Shown: positions 34,901 to 43,596, counted from the stretch's first letter. The stretch is DNA of 64,000 nucleotides from Aradus depressus (GCA_963662175.1 OY759225.1:3855107-3919106), one strand, 5' to 3'. The notes: generated by a model from the sequence alone, not told the origin. Made by a program: numbers and translations.

Positions 34901-37300
34901 AAACAGTCCTGAGACCGGTCGTTATATATTCGAGTGAAACCTGGGTCCTGACTAGGAGGGACGAAGTCTTACTCAATACGTGGGAGAGGAAGGTATTTAG
35001 AAAGATATACGGCCCTACTCCAGAGGGAGATAGATGGAGGATACGGACCAATAGGGAGCTGAGGGAGCCCGGACCTGGTGGCCTCAGTGAAGCAGGGGCG
35101 GCTGTGATGGCTGGGGCATTTACAGAGGATGCAACCAGACAGATTGCCGAGGAGGATACTGGAGGGACACCCGGGAGGACAAAGAAGAAGAGGTAGACAC
35201 CGTTTACGTTGGCTGGAGAACGACCTCAGAACGATGGGTGTGAGTAGATGGAGACGGGAGGCCGGAGGATATAGAAGAACGGCGGAAGATCGTTGCGGAG
35301 GCCCAGGTTCTACAAGGACCGTAGCGCCAGGGAAAGTAAGTAAGTATTGACATTGATAATAAGTAACGATTTTTGAAAAACTAAATTTTTGTCGAAAGGA
35401 TACATTTTAAATACAGATGAACAGTAATTAAAGTTAGGTTCACATCTCTTGGCAATAGCTTGATTGATTGCATGGGTGGGTTTTGTACCCATGTTATCCT
35501 GAGTCTAAAGGGCCCTTATTAAAGCCTCCCACTAATATTTAACTATCTATTCTCCTACCTCTTTAAGGAATTGAGGTAATAATCCTATAGTTGCAGTTTA
35601 TAAATGTATTATAATATAAATCTTACCTTCATCAAGATCAAATGGAGTCTATAAAAAATATTCTGATCAGATATTGGATGGTAAGTGACTGCAGTTTCAA
35701 GGTACTTCCCTTCTATATCTATCTTCTGAGAATCACTCAATATCACACTTCTTAGCTCCATGTTCTAAAAAGATAAAACAATATTTAAAATAAAATTAGC
35801 AAGTTATTAATTTAACTAGCTAATTGGCTAGTAAATTATTGTGCAGCATGGACTATGTTGGAGTCGGGCATATGAGGAAACTACACGTGAAATTTCATGA
35901 AGATCTGACGAACCGATGAAGTATTCACTCATTTTCTGCCCCCTTCAAAATTTTAATAAAATCCGATAAACCGGGTACAGTGTTTCTCATAGAAATTGGA
36001 ACTAGTTCTCATTTTAAATACTCTGTTATTTTAACATTATATAAACAATTCATTTGGCATTAAGACTCAAGAATATAGCGTTATCAGCCTTTCTTATCAA
36101 TGTAAAGTGAGTTTTTAGTAAATTTTTGTAGTTATTCTCTGGGTTTGAATACTTGTATTTATTATGATAGACTGCATAATGTCAAAAGTGTGTTAATTCC
36201 CCATTTGTTTTGTGTGTGGAAAGTCTACTTCAAGTGCTCATAGAGAACCACTTTCGACATTACTGGAAAGAGCATAGTTTTGTATTTTGGATTTAATACA
36301 TTATCCATATGAGATAGTCCTTAATGAAACTATATACTATTTTTATAAATTGCTACATTTGACGAATAAATAGATTTAAAAAATACAAAAAAAAAACGTA
36401 ACCAACGTTATTAGTAAAAGATTGACTACCTGAACATTAGAGACACATGAAATTCGAGATGCATGTAGAATACATCTTCCTACATTGTCGTCATCCGAAT
36501 CTGAGAAGGAATTCTTGACGCACCAGTCCAACGAGCTCTGGATTCTCTTAAGAATCGAGTTACTAAGCAAAATGCCACCATCTGTAAATATAAACATATT
36601 ATTATACTTACATATATATTAACGAAAATATTACATAAACAAATAAATACCTACCCAAACTACAAAATGATGTATCTTTCTTCAGTATGCCTCCCATATG
36701 AACTTCTTCGCTTACGCTAATTTTTTTAACAATATTTGATAATAATTTGGCATTTATGTAGCTAGTATCTTTTGAAAGAAAGAAAAAATCATATTCTTCC
36801 AGAAAATTATCTGTCAGATATTTTAGTATATGAAATGGCTTAAGAAGTTCTCTTGTATCAACAAAGCCAACAACACCAGGAAGTTTTAATGACAAAATAT
36901 TGGCTTTCTCTGCACCAACAGCGTCCATAAAGAACATTAACTTATTGACTAAATGTGATGTTGTTTTATTTATAGCAATAGCTAATGTACCAACTGTTTT
37001 TTCATTGGTTAAAATTCCAACAAATAATTTTTCTCTAATACCCAACTCAGATGAATAATACCTTGGTCGTTTCAAATTTTGAGGAACTTTTTTTGCTTTT
37101 TGAGGTTTTCCAGCAAGGTTTATTCTGGGTTCATAATCATCACTTTTGCCATAATTTACTGTTTTAGTCATATAAAAATCTAAAGATAAACATTCACTAT
37201 TTAACTCAGAATAGAGAGTGAATAAGTAGCTTACTGATATACCGATCATAAAACAAAAATAAACAGAAATGTTCTGCTTGAATAAAAAGCACCAAGCCAT
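22158..37300 (-). CDS. CHPF: Chondroitin polymerizing factor (CHPF), complete, ten exons
   Basis: CHPF is a Golgi type II membrane protein that partners chondroitin synthases to extend the GlcA/GalNAc chain. Exons (minus): 37300-36655, 36581-36430, 35764-35627, 33578-33363, 32772-32609, 31333-31156, 29958-29827, 28134-27988, 24832-24649, 22477-22158. They join to 2277 nt (758 residues plus stop) with every phase matching and GT-AG introns throughout. Domains: short cytoplasmic tail and membrane anchor (about 10-29); an N-terminal GT31-like half with YYSSELGIREKLFVGILT and CSLDGGILLSNS; then the second half with LVNGYKRFDPSRGLDYILDL, RVELLPMPYVTENTRVYMLT and NRVRMSTINGKQIYSPIPF; ending FYLSDYLAV and a Cys-containing tail. 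The positions where active synthases have DxD metal sites read LSKDT (175-179) and LTEPNM (577-582), so it is probably non-catalytic like vertebrate CHPF. Length is close to the about 775 residues of human CHPF. Introns contain LINE, Penelope-like and SINE copies. Start: first ATG, just ahead of the anchor. Confidence 0.93.
22660..22880 (+). repeat. Fold-back element in CHPF intron 9
   Basis: Inverted arms of about 37 bp: CGTCATGACTGGTTCATTCC with CACCCACACAGCATAGC, and GCTATGTGGTTGGGATGAAC with CACTCATGAGACG. It is followed by CCAGTTCTGGTCAAAATAAA, related to the element at 40760-40985. An ORF of 122 codons spans the palindrome and looks fortuitous. Confidence 0.55.
22920..23430. other. Intronic A+T-rich DNA
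   Basis: CHPF intron 9. ACAGCTGATTG motifs at 22916 and 23101 recall the edge of repeat family E, but the match is too short to call. Confidence 0.35.
23444..23790 (+). repeat. Full-length tRNA-derived SINE with target-site duplication
   Basis: Best complete copy. The head GCCGGTAGCTCAGTGGTATG (A-box-like) and GGTTCGTAGCCCGACCG (B-box-like) are followed by a body with GTCCTTCGGATGGGACCTTA, TCAGGTACTCGTTAAAGACC and AGCGCTCTGGTAGTAGGCGA. It ends CATAAAACCTAACCTAACC. A 13-bp duplication TACAAATAATTTA flanks it (23431-23443 and 23791-23803). Transcription would be by RNA polymerase III; mobility depends on a partner LINE not identified here. Confidence 0.85.
23880..24330 (-). mobile_element. Penelope-like element fragment, GIY-YIG end
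   Basis: 24315-24103 on the minus strand reads IIGQTGRRFKDRIKEHSRNK and then FATHIIDNSHTFDPSKGIKY, with a C-terminal SRLLDSLNN. This is the GIY-YIG endonuclease region typical of Penelope-like retroelements. Downstream on the same strand, 23932-23907 folds as CTTGATAA-T-GCC/GGC-GAAA, similar to the hammerhead-type motif these elements are known to carry. The reverse transcriptase part is absent. Confidence 0.7.
24649..24832 (-). CDS. CHPF: CHPF exon 9
   Basis: Encodes VRMSTINGKQIYSPIPFTEF through KTTGRFDTENVRHVSFYLSD and YLA. Acceptor TTTTTTTCTAG, donor GTAATA, phase 1. Separated from exon 8 by a 3.2-kb intron holding a Jockey LINE. Confidence 0.92.
25325..25367. repeat. Perfect 19-bp inverted repeat at LINE 5' junction
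   Basis: GAACAAGTATGTTAGCAAA (25325-25343), a 5-base spacer and its exact reverse complement (25349-25367). The right arm is the first part of the Jockey fragment, so the left arm looks like a snap-back copy made when the element inserted. Confidence 0.75.
25345..27115 (+). mobile_element. Jockey-type LINE, 5'-truncated, degenerate
   Basis: Reverse transcriptase in broken frames. 25346-25930 carries KKAPGHDQIVQPLLKALP, YRPISLLPLCAKIFERLLLP and DIQLGFRQSHSCPQQLHRIV. A frameshift near 25925 leads to 25902-26240 with AGVPQGSVLGPFLYLIYASD and AQFADDVAAL (the FADD catalytic box). Another shift leads through NLWCCKWRIKMNSTKSTVI and RYLGLIFDAKLTWSHHVQHL to 26469-26867 (SPIRQYACGLWGSAAKSHIT). A C tract at about 26928-26944 and an A+T-rich tail ending near 27115 follow. 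At least three frame breaks: inactive. Lies in CHPF intron 8. Confidence 0.88.
27180..27900 (+). repeat. Repeat family E copy
   Basis: Shares ATTTCCTGTAGAA, CTACTAAATTTTGACTTCTA, CGAAAAGGGCCCTAA and AAAGTGCACATAT with 50685-51345 (same strand) and 54590-55690 (opposite strand). No coding potential recognised; class unknown. Lies in CHPF intron 8. Confidence 0.6.
27988..28134 (-). CDS. CHPF: CHPF exon 8
   Basis: 49 codons, VPEVGGSVPLQDHLLQFAIM through LPPDALVLLTEPNMELRSDY to LNR. LTEPNM sits where catalytic relatives carry a DxD. Donor GTGAGT; the adjacent G allows a one-base ambiguity but phase 0 is required. Confidence 0.92.
28337..28444 (+). repeat. 15-bp minisatellite
   Basis: About seven perfect copies of CCTCCAACAGACTGG in CHPF intron 7. 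Minus-strand translation gives a meaningless CWRPV repeat. Confidence 0.95.
28560..29120. other. No recognised feature (CHPF intron 7)
   Basis: A+T-rich. Nothing identifiable on either strand. Confidence 0.4.
29130..29640 (+). mobile_element. Jockey-type LINE fragment, pseudogene
   Basis: 29426 onwards reads ARDNSLWTAMKRLLSGGRIS then FSRKADLYADYLSNVFTSHK, the linker just before reverse transcriptase in Jockey-type ORF2. The preceding 300 bp appear to be the same element in shifted frames. It ends at a T run and C-rich repeats. Lies in CHPF intron 7. Confidence 0.6.
29827..29958 (-). CDS. CHPF: CHPF exon 7
   Basis: 44 codons, VLLYEPNAPGKGHVADVFKG to DCKITWISIR. Acceptor GTGATTGCAG, donor GTGAGT. 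Confidence 0.9.
30416..30640 (+). repeat. SINE fragment in CHPF intron 6
   Basis: Plus-strand body from CCCTTAGTTTATTTAATTTG through GATGTCAGGTACTCGTTAAA to GCCCGGATATGAGTCATAAT. The tRNA-like head is missing and the centre deleted. Confidence 0.7.
31156..31333 (-). CDS. CHPF: CHPF exon 6
   Basis: Encodes RVEVCKPLGRVELLPMPYVT and the start of the second glycosyltransferase-like domain, ending PSILIL. The frame stays open past the donor GTAAAC; the boundary was set because the next exon continues the conserved strand (LVLLYEP). Phase 0. Confidence 0.9.
31531..31912 (+). repeat. Full-length SINE with long A run (CHPF intron 5)
   Basis: Begins GGGAGCCGGTAGCTCAGTGG and is nearly identical to the copy at 23444. 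It ends AACCTAACCTAACCTCTC followed by about 35 A. The very high similarity of the two copies suggests recent activity. Confidence 0.85.
31935..32570 (+). mobile_element. LINE C-terminal fragment flanked by inverted SINE pieces
   Basis: 32053-32460 encodes, in shifting frames, GAETWTMTRADERSLEIFER, RLARLRWAGHVHEDEGG and LRLQNRRTLRLDRNLWRKSL, the C-terminus of an RTE/endonuclease-reverse-transcriptase type LINE, ending in a (GAT)n run. On its left (31940-32045) is minus-strand SINE 3' sequence; on its right (32469-32560) plus-strand SINE 3' sequence. The flanks are thus inverted repeats. Lies in CHPF intron 5. Confidence 0.65.
32609..32772 (-). CDS. CHPF: CHPF exon 5
   Basis: Encodes NIKNRSVRWLMEKYEGNIQF and the highly conserved LVNGYKRFDPSRGLDYILDL. 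Acceptor TTTTTTAG, donor GTTTGT, phase 2. Confidence 0.92.
32920..33315 (+). repeat. Family B repeat copy (CHPF intron 4)
   Basis: Runs from AATTTAATGTCGAGTTCTCA to GTGTTGGGGAAGTACATTGC then CGGTGATTCACCGACATAAA, ending about 48 bp from the exon 4 donor. Two sub-repeats visible. Confidence 0.6.
33363..33578 (-). CDS. CHPF: CHPF exon 4
   Basis: 72 codons, RALGIQKAIITDLKKTLDIK through SNRFDLLSWQHFDLQNIYL to LIDIY. The acceptor lies in TTTAGAGAG, so a shift of 2-4 bases is possible, but 33578 keeps phase 0. Donor GTGAGT. Confidence 0.88.
33600..34150. other. Intronic DNA, no clear feature (CHPF intron 3)
   Basis: Open frames on both strands (33561-33785 plus, 33630-33926 minus). The reading PDILIGIMNQLEEWTLRERK is unusually protein-like for background, but I recognise no family and cannot exclude a decayed retroelement. 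Confidence 0.3.
34154..34343 (+). repeat. Fold-back element with hammerhead-like core (CHPF intron 3)
   Basis: Outer arms: CTATTTCACAAAATATAT starting at 34190 pairs with ATATATTTTGTGAAATAG ending at 34300, and A/T-rich flanks extend the pairing. The inner part is GGAGTACT (34216-34223), a short hairpin, CTGAAGA (34251-34257), a GGTA-GCAA-TACC stem, GAAA (34271-34274), and AGTACTCC pairing back to 34216. The order matches a type III hammerhead layout, with one extra base at the foot of stem II. Activity is untested. Confidence 0.55.
34848..35345 (+). mobile_element. RTE-like LINE C-terminal fragment with TAAG-type tail
   Basis: 34849-35196 encodes RSRTVSRDAKITIYKTVLRP then VVIYSSETWVLTRRDEVLLN and WERKVFRKIYGPTPEGDRWR. 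A second frame (35129-35350) gives RRILEGHPGGQRRRGRHRLR and WLENDLRTMGVSRWRREAGG. This is the C-terminal part of a widespread arthropod endonuclease/reverse-transcriptase LINE. It ends GTAAGTAAGTA, a tail type seen in such elements. It is much more G+C rich than its surroundings. Lies in CHPF intron 3. Confidence 0.8.
35627..35764 (-). CDS. CHPF: CHPF exon 3
   Basis: 46 codons, NMELRSVILSDSQKIDIEGK through AVTYHPISDQNIFYRLHLIL. The last part matches the HP-x5-FYRLH segment of the family. Acceptor CTTTTTAG, donor GTAAGA. Confidence 0.88.
35800..36400. other. CHPF intron 2, no recognised feature
   Basis: A+T-rich intron with no repeat family identified. Confidence 0.5.
36430..36581 (-). CDS. 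CHPF: CHPF exon 2
   Basis: Acceptor ATTTACAG. Completes CSLDGGILLSNSILKRIQS and carries DNVGRCILHASRISCVSNVQ. Donor GTAGTC is weak but the phase (0) fits both sides. Confidence 0.9.
36655..37300 (-). CDS. CHPF: CHPF exon 1
   Basis: Residues 1-215: membrane anchor, basic linker, and the GT31-like start (RPRYYSSELGIREKLFVGIL). FFFLSKDTSYI replaces the usual DD-containing motif. Donor GTAGGT, phase 1. Confidence 0.92.
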
Positions 37301-37462
37301 AGTCGTTTATATATATTTCAATAAAACATTTTATGTAATCCAGTGTTTAACTGCCCAGAAGGCTAAGGCACTGTTATAAACTACTGTCACAACTATCGAT
37401 GTATAAACATAACCGAATGTTATTTATCGAAAACCATAACAAGTAGAGAGAATATATAAGTA

Positions 37463-38229
37463 CAGTAAAATCCGGTTATAATGATATTCAAGGGACTAAG
37501 AAAAATACATCGTTATATCCGGAAATCGTTATATCCGAAACCAAACTGTTAAACCTACATACAAATGTATGGGCTTGTTAGTGAAAAAAAAAGTTGTTTA
37601 ACAATGATCATAACGAGAAAGTTTACATATTTTTATTTACTTTTTAAAATTTACATAAAATGTACTTACATACATTTTTAACTGTATACATAAATTATAT
37701 ACATGATTACATATGTATTAATTTCCACAAAAAAATCAGTTATTTTAGTTTGCTTGCTTTTTTTTAAGTATAAATTTTTGCTTACATGGATATGAAGTTC
37801 CGAAGTCATGATCCCAACGGAGGCAAACTAATCTGAAACTAGGAATATACGCACTAGAAGGGAAGAAGGGAGTTCGAAGAAAATTCGACAAGGGGGAAAT
37901 GGTATGTTTGGAAATGGAATGACTCATTGCGCTCGGAAAGAGTAAACAAGAACCGTGTTTAAAACCCTTTTCTATAATGTTCGTATTTTTCATCTGTTCA
38001 AAACTCATGCTGTTTTACCCAATTATGTGTGTATATACACACATATTACATCATTATAACCGAATGAAAAAACAGCTTTTTCTTATGTTTTAGATCGTTT
38101 TATACGGAATATCGTTATAACTAACATCGTTATATCCGGATTTATTTCTTCACTTCTAAATAGCAAACCAAACTAGATACGCGTTTTACATCGTTATATC
38201 CGGAAAATCGTTATAAAAGAATTTTACTG
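37463..38229. mobile_element. Tigger-type MITE upstream of CHPF
   Basis: Ends CAGTAAAATCCGGTTATAA and TTATAAAAGAATTTTACTG are terminal inverted repeats, with TA on both sides (37461-37462 and 38230-38231). Sub-terminal repeats such as ATCGTTATATCCGGAAAATC occur near both ends. This pattern is typical of pogo/Tigger elements. No transposase was recognised. It begins about 160 bp upstream of the CHPF start codon. Confidence 0.8.
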
Positions 38230-38239
38230 TATATACATT

Positions 38240-39420
38240 TCACTAGAACTATAATGAACGTCACCTCATTGATCTAAATGTGGGTATATCGGGATGATAG
38301 CTGTGGTGTAGACTCAAATTTAGAGATGGAAGGAACCTTTAAAGGTGGAATAACAAAAGGAAGGGGTCCACCAAATGATTTGATGGGAGAGCGAAAACTT
38401 AAATGTGAGCGCTAAAAACATGTACGCTTTTACCTTTTGTGGAAGCTAGTGAAAATCTAGAACTCTGGAAGTGTCCACCCGAGGTCGGGTCTGAAGCCAT
38501 GAACCCAGTACCCGAAAATTCAAATACCCGGTTCTGCAGTAGCCAGGAACCGGTCTCAGTTCACCCAGCACTAATTACGGCCTAACATCATTTCTAGTTG
38601 AAGTCTATCTACCGACATTGTTGTATTAATGTTTTTTTTCAGAAATATGAAGAATCTGTGCCTCAAGGTCCGTCCTCAAGCTCGTATTCTATATTTCTTT
38701 TTAGGCAATTTTTGTTAAAACCAGAACAAATTTTAATTTTAATTTATGGTTGACAACCATCGTATCTGGTTGAAACCGTTCTATTGACATTTCTGCATTT
38801 ATGTTTTTTTATACGCTAAAGAGGCTATTCCCAAAATTAAACTTAAGTTTCTGCTCTCCTTCTGAACCTTCGAAATCTTTATTTCCTAGAACTTACCTTC
38901 AGTTTTTGCTCTTTTCTGCGTTCTTCGATCTCTGAATTTATGGCTACACCATTGAGTCCGTTAGTTTCCACTCTCCCTTTAACTTCTGTTTTTGCTTTTT
39001 TGAGGCTCCTCCGATCTCTGAAATTGAGGCTACACGCCTCCTCATACGTTTGTTTCCGCACTCCCTCTATTCCTTTAATCTCTATATTGATGGACTTTTA
39101 CCTCATTTGAGGGTTCCAGACCCGTATCGAGGTCTCGAACCTTGCTTAGACCCAGGTCTGGCATCGTGGATCCGAATCCTGGTCTGGAAGTGTGGGCCCG
39201 GATTCGTGTCTCGAAACTTGTACCCAAGTCCCCGGGTCTAGGACCATGTTTAGAGGTGGCGCGGAAACCTTTATGCGTGAATCGGGGTGTACCTCAAATT
39301 CTGAGATCAAAGGACCCGTCGCAGAATCAGAATTGTGAATAAAATTTGGGGTATTCTAAAATCCTTAAAACTGGAGCATATAACATTATTTTTTATCAAG
39401 AATAGAAGAATAGCATATAA
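38240..39420. repeat. Low-order repeats, family D
   Basis: 38820-39070 contains imperfect tandem units of about 70 bp with CCGATCTCTGAAATTGAGGC and TCCACTCTCCCT. Related units occur at 54420-54490 and 58990-59170. 39110-39250 is a G+C-rich stretch of CCGGGTCTCGAAC-like phrases. No gene recognised. Confidence 0.4.
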
Positions 39421-39423
39421 TAT

Positions 39424-39755
39424 TGGGCGCCGGTAGCATAGTGGTATGCTTGCTTGCCTTCTGAGCTCAAGATCGTGGGTTCGAAACCCGACCGAGGCCC
39501 TTAGTTTATTTTATCTGCGAGGTAAAATAAATCAAGCATGCTGTCCTTCGGATGGGATGTTAAGCGATGATCCCGAGCCTGTACAACGTCAGGTACTCTT
39601 TAAAGACCCCTAGGTGAATAAAAATTAGGGTAGGCAAAATGTAAGACACACAGTAGAGTCGGGCTCATGTCCACCAGAGTGACGAAAGAGCGCTGTAGTA
39701 GTAGGAGATATGACCTCGTAGTTAAAGCCCGGGCATGAGTCATAATAACTTACTA
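39424..39755 (+). repeat. tRNA-derived SINE, near full length
   Basis: Starts GGGCGCCGGTAGCATAGTGG, B-box-like GGTTCGAAACCCGACCG, body as in the other copies, ending GCCCGGGCATGAGTCATAAT. A few small deletions. Confidence 0.8.
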
Positions 39756-39774
39756 TAGTATCGGTTTTTATTTT

Positions 39775-39955
39775 ATATTGGGAAGTACCTCACATCGCAC
39801 TAGCTCTGGACCATAGCTTAACGTCCCATCCGAAGGACGGCATCCTCAAAGTTTTTTACCTTCCAGATAAAAACCCTAAGAGCCTCGGGTAAGTTTCGAA
39901 CCCGCTATCATGAGCGCAGTAGGCAATCACGCTACCTCTGAGCTAGTTGCCTCCC
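39775..39955 (-). repeat. SINE fragment adjacent in inverted orientation
   Basis: Minus-strand 5' half (tRNA-like head and body up to the GATGTCAGGTACT region), diverged. Together with 39424-39755 it forms an inverted pair about 20 bp apart. Confidence 0.6.
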
Positions 39956-40044
39956 TCATCAATATTATATATGTAGGTATCTTAAATAATAATTATTATG
40001 ATAATTAGTTTTTTCACGATATTTCGAGATGATTATAATATTTA

Positions 40045-40480
40045 TTAGGTGATATTAATAACTGCGGCAAATTTCATGAAGGTAGCTCCGTTCCGAGTTG
40101 CACAAGGGTGGTCACTGGAGGTAACATGACACTTTTGGGATGAAAAAATGTGGACCAGAGATTTTTTTTTGTTGATGTTTCTTTTTTTTTGATTAATGTC
40201 TCGTTTTACTGGGTCACAGACAGACACGGTTCCCAGACTTCTCGTGGACAATACCGCTGGACAGACTCCGAGGGGGCATTCCGTAACGTACAAGTATATC
40301 CACTATGAGGTTTTCTTTCCGCGTAATAAGTTTCCGCCCACCCTCTAAACTCTACCTCCTTGTGGCCTAATTTGACGAAACTTGGGACCTCGTTATGTGT
40401 TTAATCCACGAGCTATACTCAGTCTAATGGATGTTATGTAATCGGAATCAGAAATTTTATGTTGAGTGTACACCGAAATT
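40045..40480. other. No recognised feature
   Basis: Open frame 40045-40293 (minus) has no identifiable motif. A GTAACATGACACTTTTGGGA-type stretch is not matched elsewhere in the window. Confidence 0.35.
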
Positions 40481-40499
40481 TTGTGTTTATACTCCCCCT

Positions 40500-40504
40500 G
40501 AAGC

Positions 40505-40538
<34 letters not shown>

Positions 40539-41100
40539 GGCGGTGAAACACCGGTATTTTTCCAGCTTGAATTAACCAGTTAAGCTTCGGCTCTCCCTCC
40601 AGAACCAATCAACCGTCCTAGCCAAAACACCAATAGTTGACTTATACAGGAATTTCTAAATCCTCAATCTAAATTTCCAAACAGAAAACTAATAGAAAGA
40701 CACCTCTTTATGTTATGTGACACTAAGGATGTTTTGGGACGAGATGTCTCATACAAATTAAAGTCATTATCTTCCCATTGTTTTATTTCAACCAGAAATG
40801 TTTTTTTCAACGCAACTGCATCATCATCAATATCACATCCCAACCGTAGTCGAATAAAGTTAGTTTCTAGTTTCTTTAGACTCTACACTGTACGTAATGG
40901 GATGTGCCACTGAGAAAGACGCAGTTCTGTTGAAAACCGGTTCTGCTTGGAAATAAAACGGAAAGATAACGTCTTTTCTTTCTATGATACCTGAAGAATC
41001 CTCTTACTAAATTTTGTGTCGATAAATTTATTACATTGGCAGTTATTATGGTTTTGGAGTTCTGGGGAAGTACATTGCCGGTGAATCACCGAGGACATTT
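40500..41100. repeat. Rearranged family B repeat with an inserted fold-back element
   Basis: 40540-40690 is minus-strand family B sequence after a run of about 31 A. 40990-41100 has further B phrases including CTGGGGAAGTACATTGCCGG. Between them, 40760-40985 holds inverted arms (ATTATCTTCCCATTGTTTTA near 40767 and the GGAAATAAAACGGAAAGATA side near 40950), related to the fold-back at 22660-22880. Confidence 0.5.
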
Positions 41101-41265
41101 TTATAATAATTATAATAATAATTATTATTATTAGGTATTATTGTTTTTTATTATTATTATTTTTTTTTTTGGCTTTATGTACGATGCATATTAGCCATAT
41201 CACTGTGTTTTCTGGTTATTTACGATATCCATGGCCCAGGACCCCCTCCCTGGGTTAGGTTTAGG

Positions 41266-41577
41266 ACTCATGCGAGGGCTTTAACTACGAGGTCATATCG
41301 CCTACTACCAAAGCGCTCTTTCGTCACTCTGGTGGACATGAGCCAAACTCTACTATGGGAGTCCTAAATTTTGCCTACCCTAAATTTGTATTCACCTAGA
41401 GCAGGGGTCTTTAACGAGTACCTGACATCGTAGAGGCTCGGGACTATTGGTTAACGTCCCATCCGAAGGACGGCGTGCTTAAGTTTATTTTACCTCCCGG
41501 ATGAAATAAACTAAGTGCCTCGGTCGGGTTACGAACCCACGACCTTGAGCTCAGAAGACAAGCACGCATGCCACTGA
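41266..41577 (-). repeat. tRNA-derived SINE, minus strand
   Basis: Near full-length copy in reverse complement (GCGAGGGCTTTAACTACGAG to CAAGCACGCATGCCACTGA). The head reads TCAGTGGCATGCGTGCTTG. Followed directly by an unrelated tRNA-like sequence. Confidence 0.75.
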
Positions 41578-41580
41578 CAG

Positions 41581-41672
41581 TTCACGAAATAAAACACTCC
41601 CGGACGAGATTCGAACCCGCAAACCATGGTGAGACCATGCGACTAAAGCCCGCACGGCCATCATGGTCCCCA
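41581..41672 (-). repeat. tRNA-like sequence (pseudogene or SINE head)
   Basis: On the minus strand: GGGGACCATGATGGCCGTGC, then GGGCTTTAGTCGCATGG and TTGCGGGTTCGAATCTCGTC. It has A-box- and B-box-like motifs at tRNA-like spacing, but I cannot fold a convincing acceptor stem. It is a tRNA-derived repeat head or pseudogene rather than a working tRNA. Confidence 0.4.
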
Positions 41673-42394
41673 TTATTATTATTAATATTGTTTGTATTCT
41701 AAGAATTAATATATCTTGATTTATACAATTGTACGACTATCCCAATTATCCTGTTATGGTTCAACAGATATAAATATCATTATATATCGCAGTTGAGTGA
41801 CTGGTGTGCTATTATGCTTTGCAACGACGCCATCAGCTCCAATAATGAACAGACCTCCTGAACCTATTAGGTGAGTTCTCTAGTAAATCGGTTATTTTCT
41901 TTATATTTTCAAAGGAAAAAACAAAAAAAGAAGAATGTCTTTTGATAGAATTCCCGACCAGAACACAAGAAGTTGACTCTAATTCAATGATTGGATGAAA
42001 CGGACAGATCTATTGTAGTATGTTTTAAATTGGCCACATTCAGTTTCTGTTTGTTTTCTGGGTCCTCAACCCAGGAGGCGGCACGTCCCATGACCAGTCA
42101 ACCGGCTAGAGGAGGCGCAAACTTTGTAAACCGCACATTAACAACAGCCAAGTGGTGAGGCTGAATTCAGGTGGCTTCTTGATTGGGGGCTGGTGATCCG
42201 TGGAATAGTGGCCTTCTTTGAGTTGGGGTGTGTATCTTCAGGAGGGCGCTAGACGTACAGATATCATCCTATCTAAAAATATATATGTTAATTCATCAAA
42301 TCAATGTTATATTATACTATTTTACATAATTAAAAAATATTAAATTAAACATTTAAAAATATAAATATTTAAATAAACCTTTAAGAAGGGGGGG

Positions 42395-42660
42395 GGGGGG
42401 GGGTCTTAGGGGGGAGGGGCTTGGCTTTATAAACATTTGAGCTCGAAGTCTGTAGCTGTAATAGAGGCCGAGATCCCTACACAAGCTCTGATGAAACCTG
42501 AATATCTTGGAAAAACCATACCCGATTTCCAACAAACATGACTAGGAACCATTTCGCAAATACCAGCTTTTAAAACAAAAAATCCGCTTTGAAATCTGTT
42601 CAGCCATCTTGGAGCTACGGTGCCACAGACAGACAGAAGGCTTCAAACTTATAACACCCC
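42395..42660 (+). repeat. Repeat family C copy
   Basis: Second copy of the 11255-11532 repeat, preceded by about 18 G. Landmarks TAGCTGTAATAGAGGCCGAG, TCTTGGAGCTACGGTGCCAC and CTTCAAACTTATAACACCCC. Confidence 0.55.
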
Positions 42661-42779
42661 TATGGAATATTAACTCAAAATGCATAATTATTGTTAACAT
42701 AATTCTGAAAATTAAAAATTGTATGTATGATGGTGAAATGTGCCTGCAACAACAGGTCCCAACATCCTTTAATCATGTA

Positions 42780-42860
42780 AACTGCATGCGAAAACTATTT
42801 CAAAGTCAACGACGTCATCAGGTCTTAGGAATATCGAAATTACTAATAATCGATATTAAC
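42780..42860 (-). repeat. Hammerhead-like hairpin
   Basis: On the minus strand: CTGATGA, C, GTC-GTT-GAC, TTT, GAAA (42821 down to 42798). Same layout as the other hammerhead-like loci in this window; isolated short copy. Confidence 0.4.
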
Positions 42861-43079
42861 TCAAAATGTGTAATATTTGTTAGTTGATTGAAAATGTATG
42901 ACTTAAAGGTACATATGTACTTAGATCTGAGCTCCCTCGAACAACCATGTCATGGTAGACTAGGGGCTAGCAAGGCAGGCTTTCATACGGAAGATGGTGA
43001 GTTCGAACCAACGATATCGCTATAGTTATTACGATATCGGAACATTTAAAACGATATCACTATAGTTATAGTGGTGATT

Positions 43080-43395
43080 AAGGGTAACATAACCTGACAA
43101 GGGAGGCATCACTTCTAAACTTCTAATAACTGCCATTGTAATGAATGTATTCACATAAAATAGCATATGTAAATCCAAAACCCTATAAGGACAACATCTA
43201 TTAATTTTCTGCCAAATGGTCAACTCAAAAATAATAACTGCCGATATACTGAATGTATCGACACAAAATTAGGTATGAGGATTCAAAAACCACAGGAGAA
43301 GTTAACTACATTTAGAAGGGAGAGCGAAAACTTAATTTATAAATTCGTGCTGGGGAGGTACATTATCGGTGATTCGTCGACGACATTTTTATTTA
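43080..43395 (+). repeat. Family B repeat copy
   Basis: Contains ACTGCCATTGTAATGAATGT, CCCTATAAGGACAACATCTA and the end GTGCTGGGGAGGTACATTAT then CGGTGATTCGTCGACGAC. Confidence 0.6.
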
Positions 43396-43593
43396 ATATG
43401 ATATATCAGAAATGTTTTAGTCTTTTGAGTGTGTTCAAAAACTGATTTGGGTCATTTTTGCTTCATTTTTTTCTCACCCTCTTCCTGACACATCAACCCG
43501 AGTCAAAATGTCGATTGAAGTGTGGTCGATCTGAAGTGGCCCCGTGCAGAATGTTTTTTTTTTTGTTTTTCTATCATATTGATGGGTGACTCA

Positions 43594-43596
<3 letters not shown>

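Noticed and set aside
36608..36654. Extension of CHPF exon 1 to position 36608
   Set aside because: The frame stays open, but splicing at the GTAGGT donor after 36655 restores the conserved CSLDGGILLSNS reading.
41581..41672. Working tRNA gene
   Set aside because: A- and B-box-like motifs exist but no convincing acceptor stem or anticodon arm could be folded by eye.
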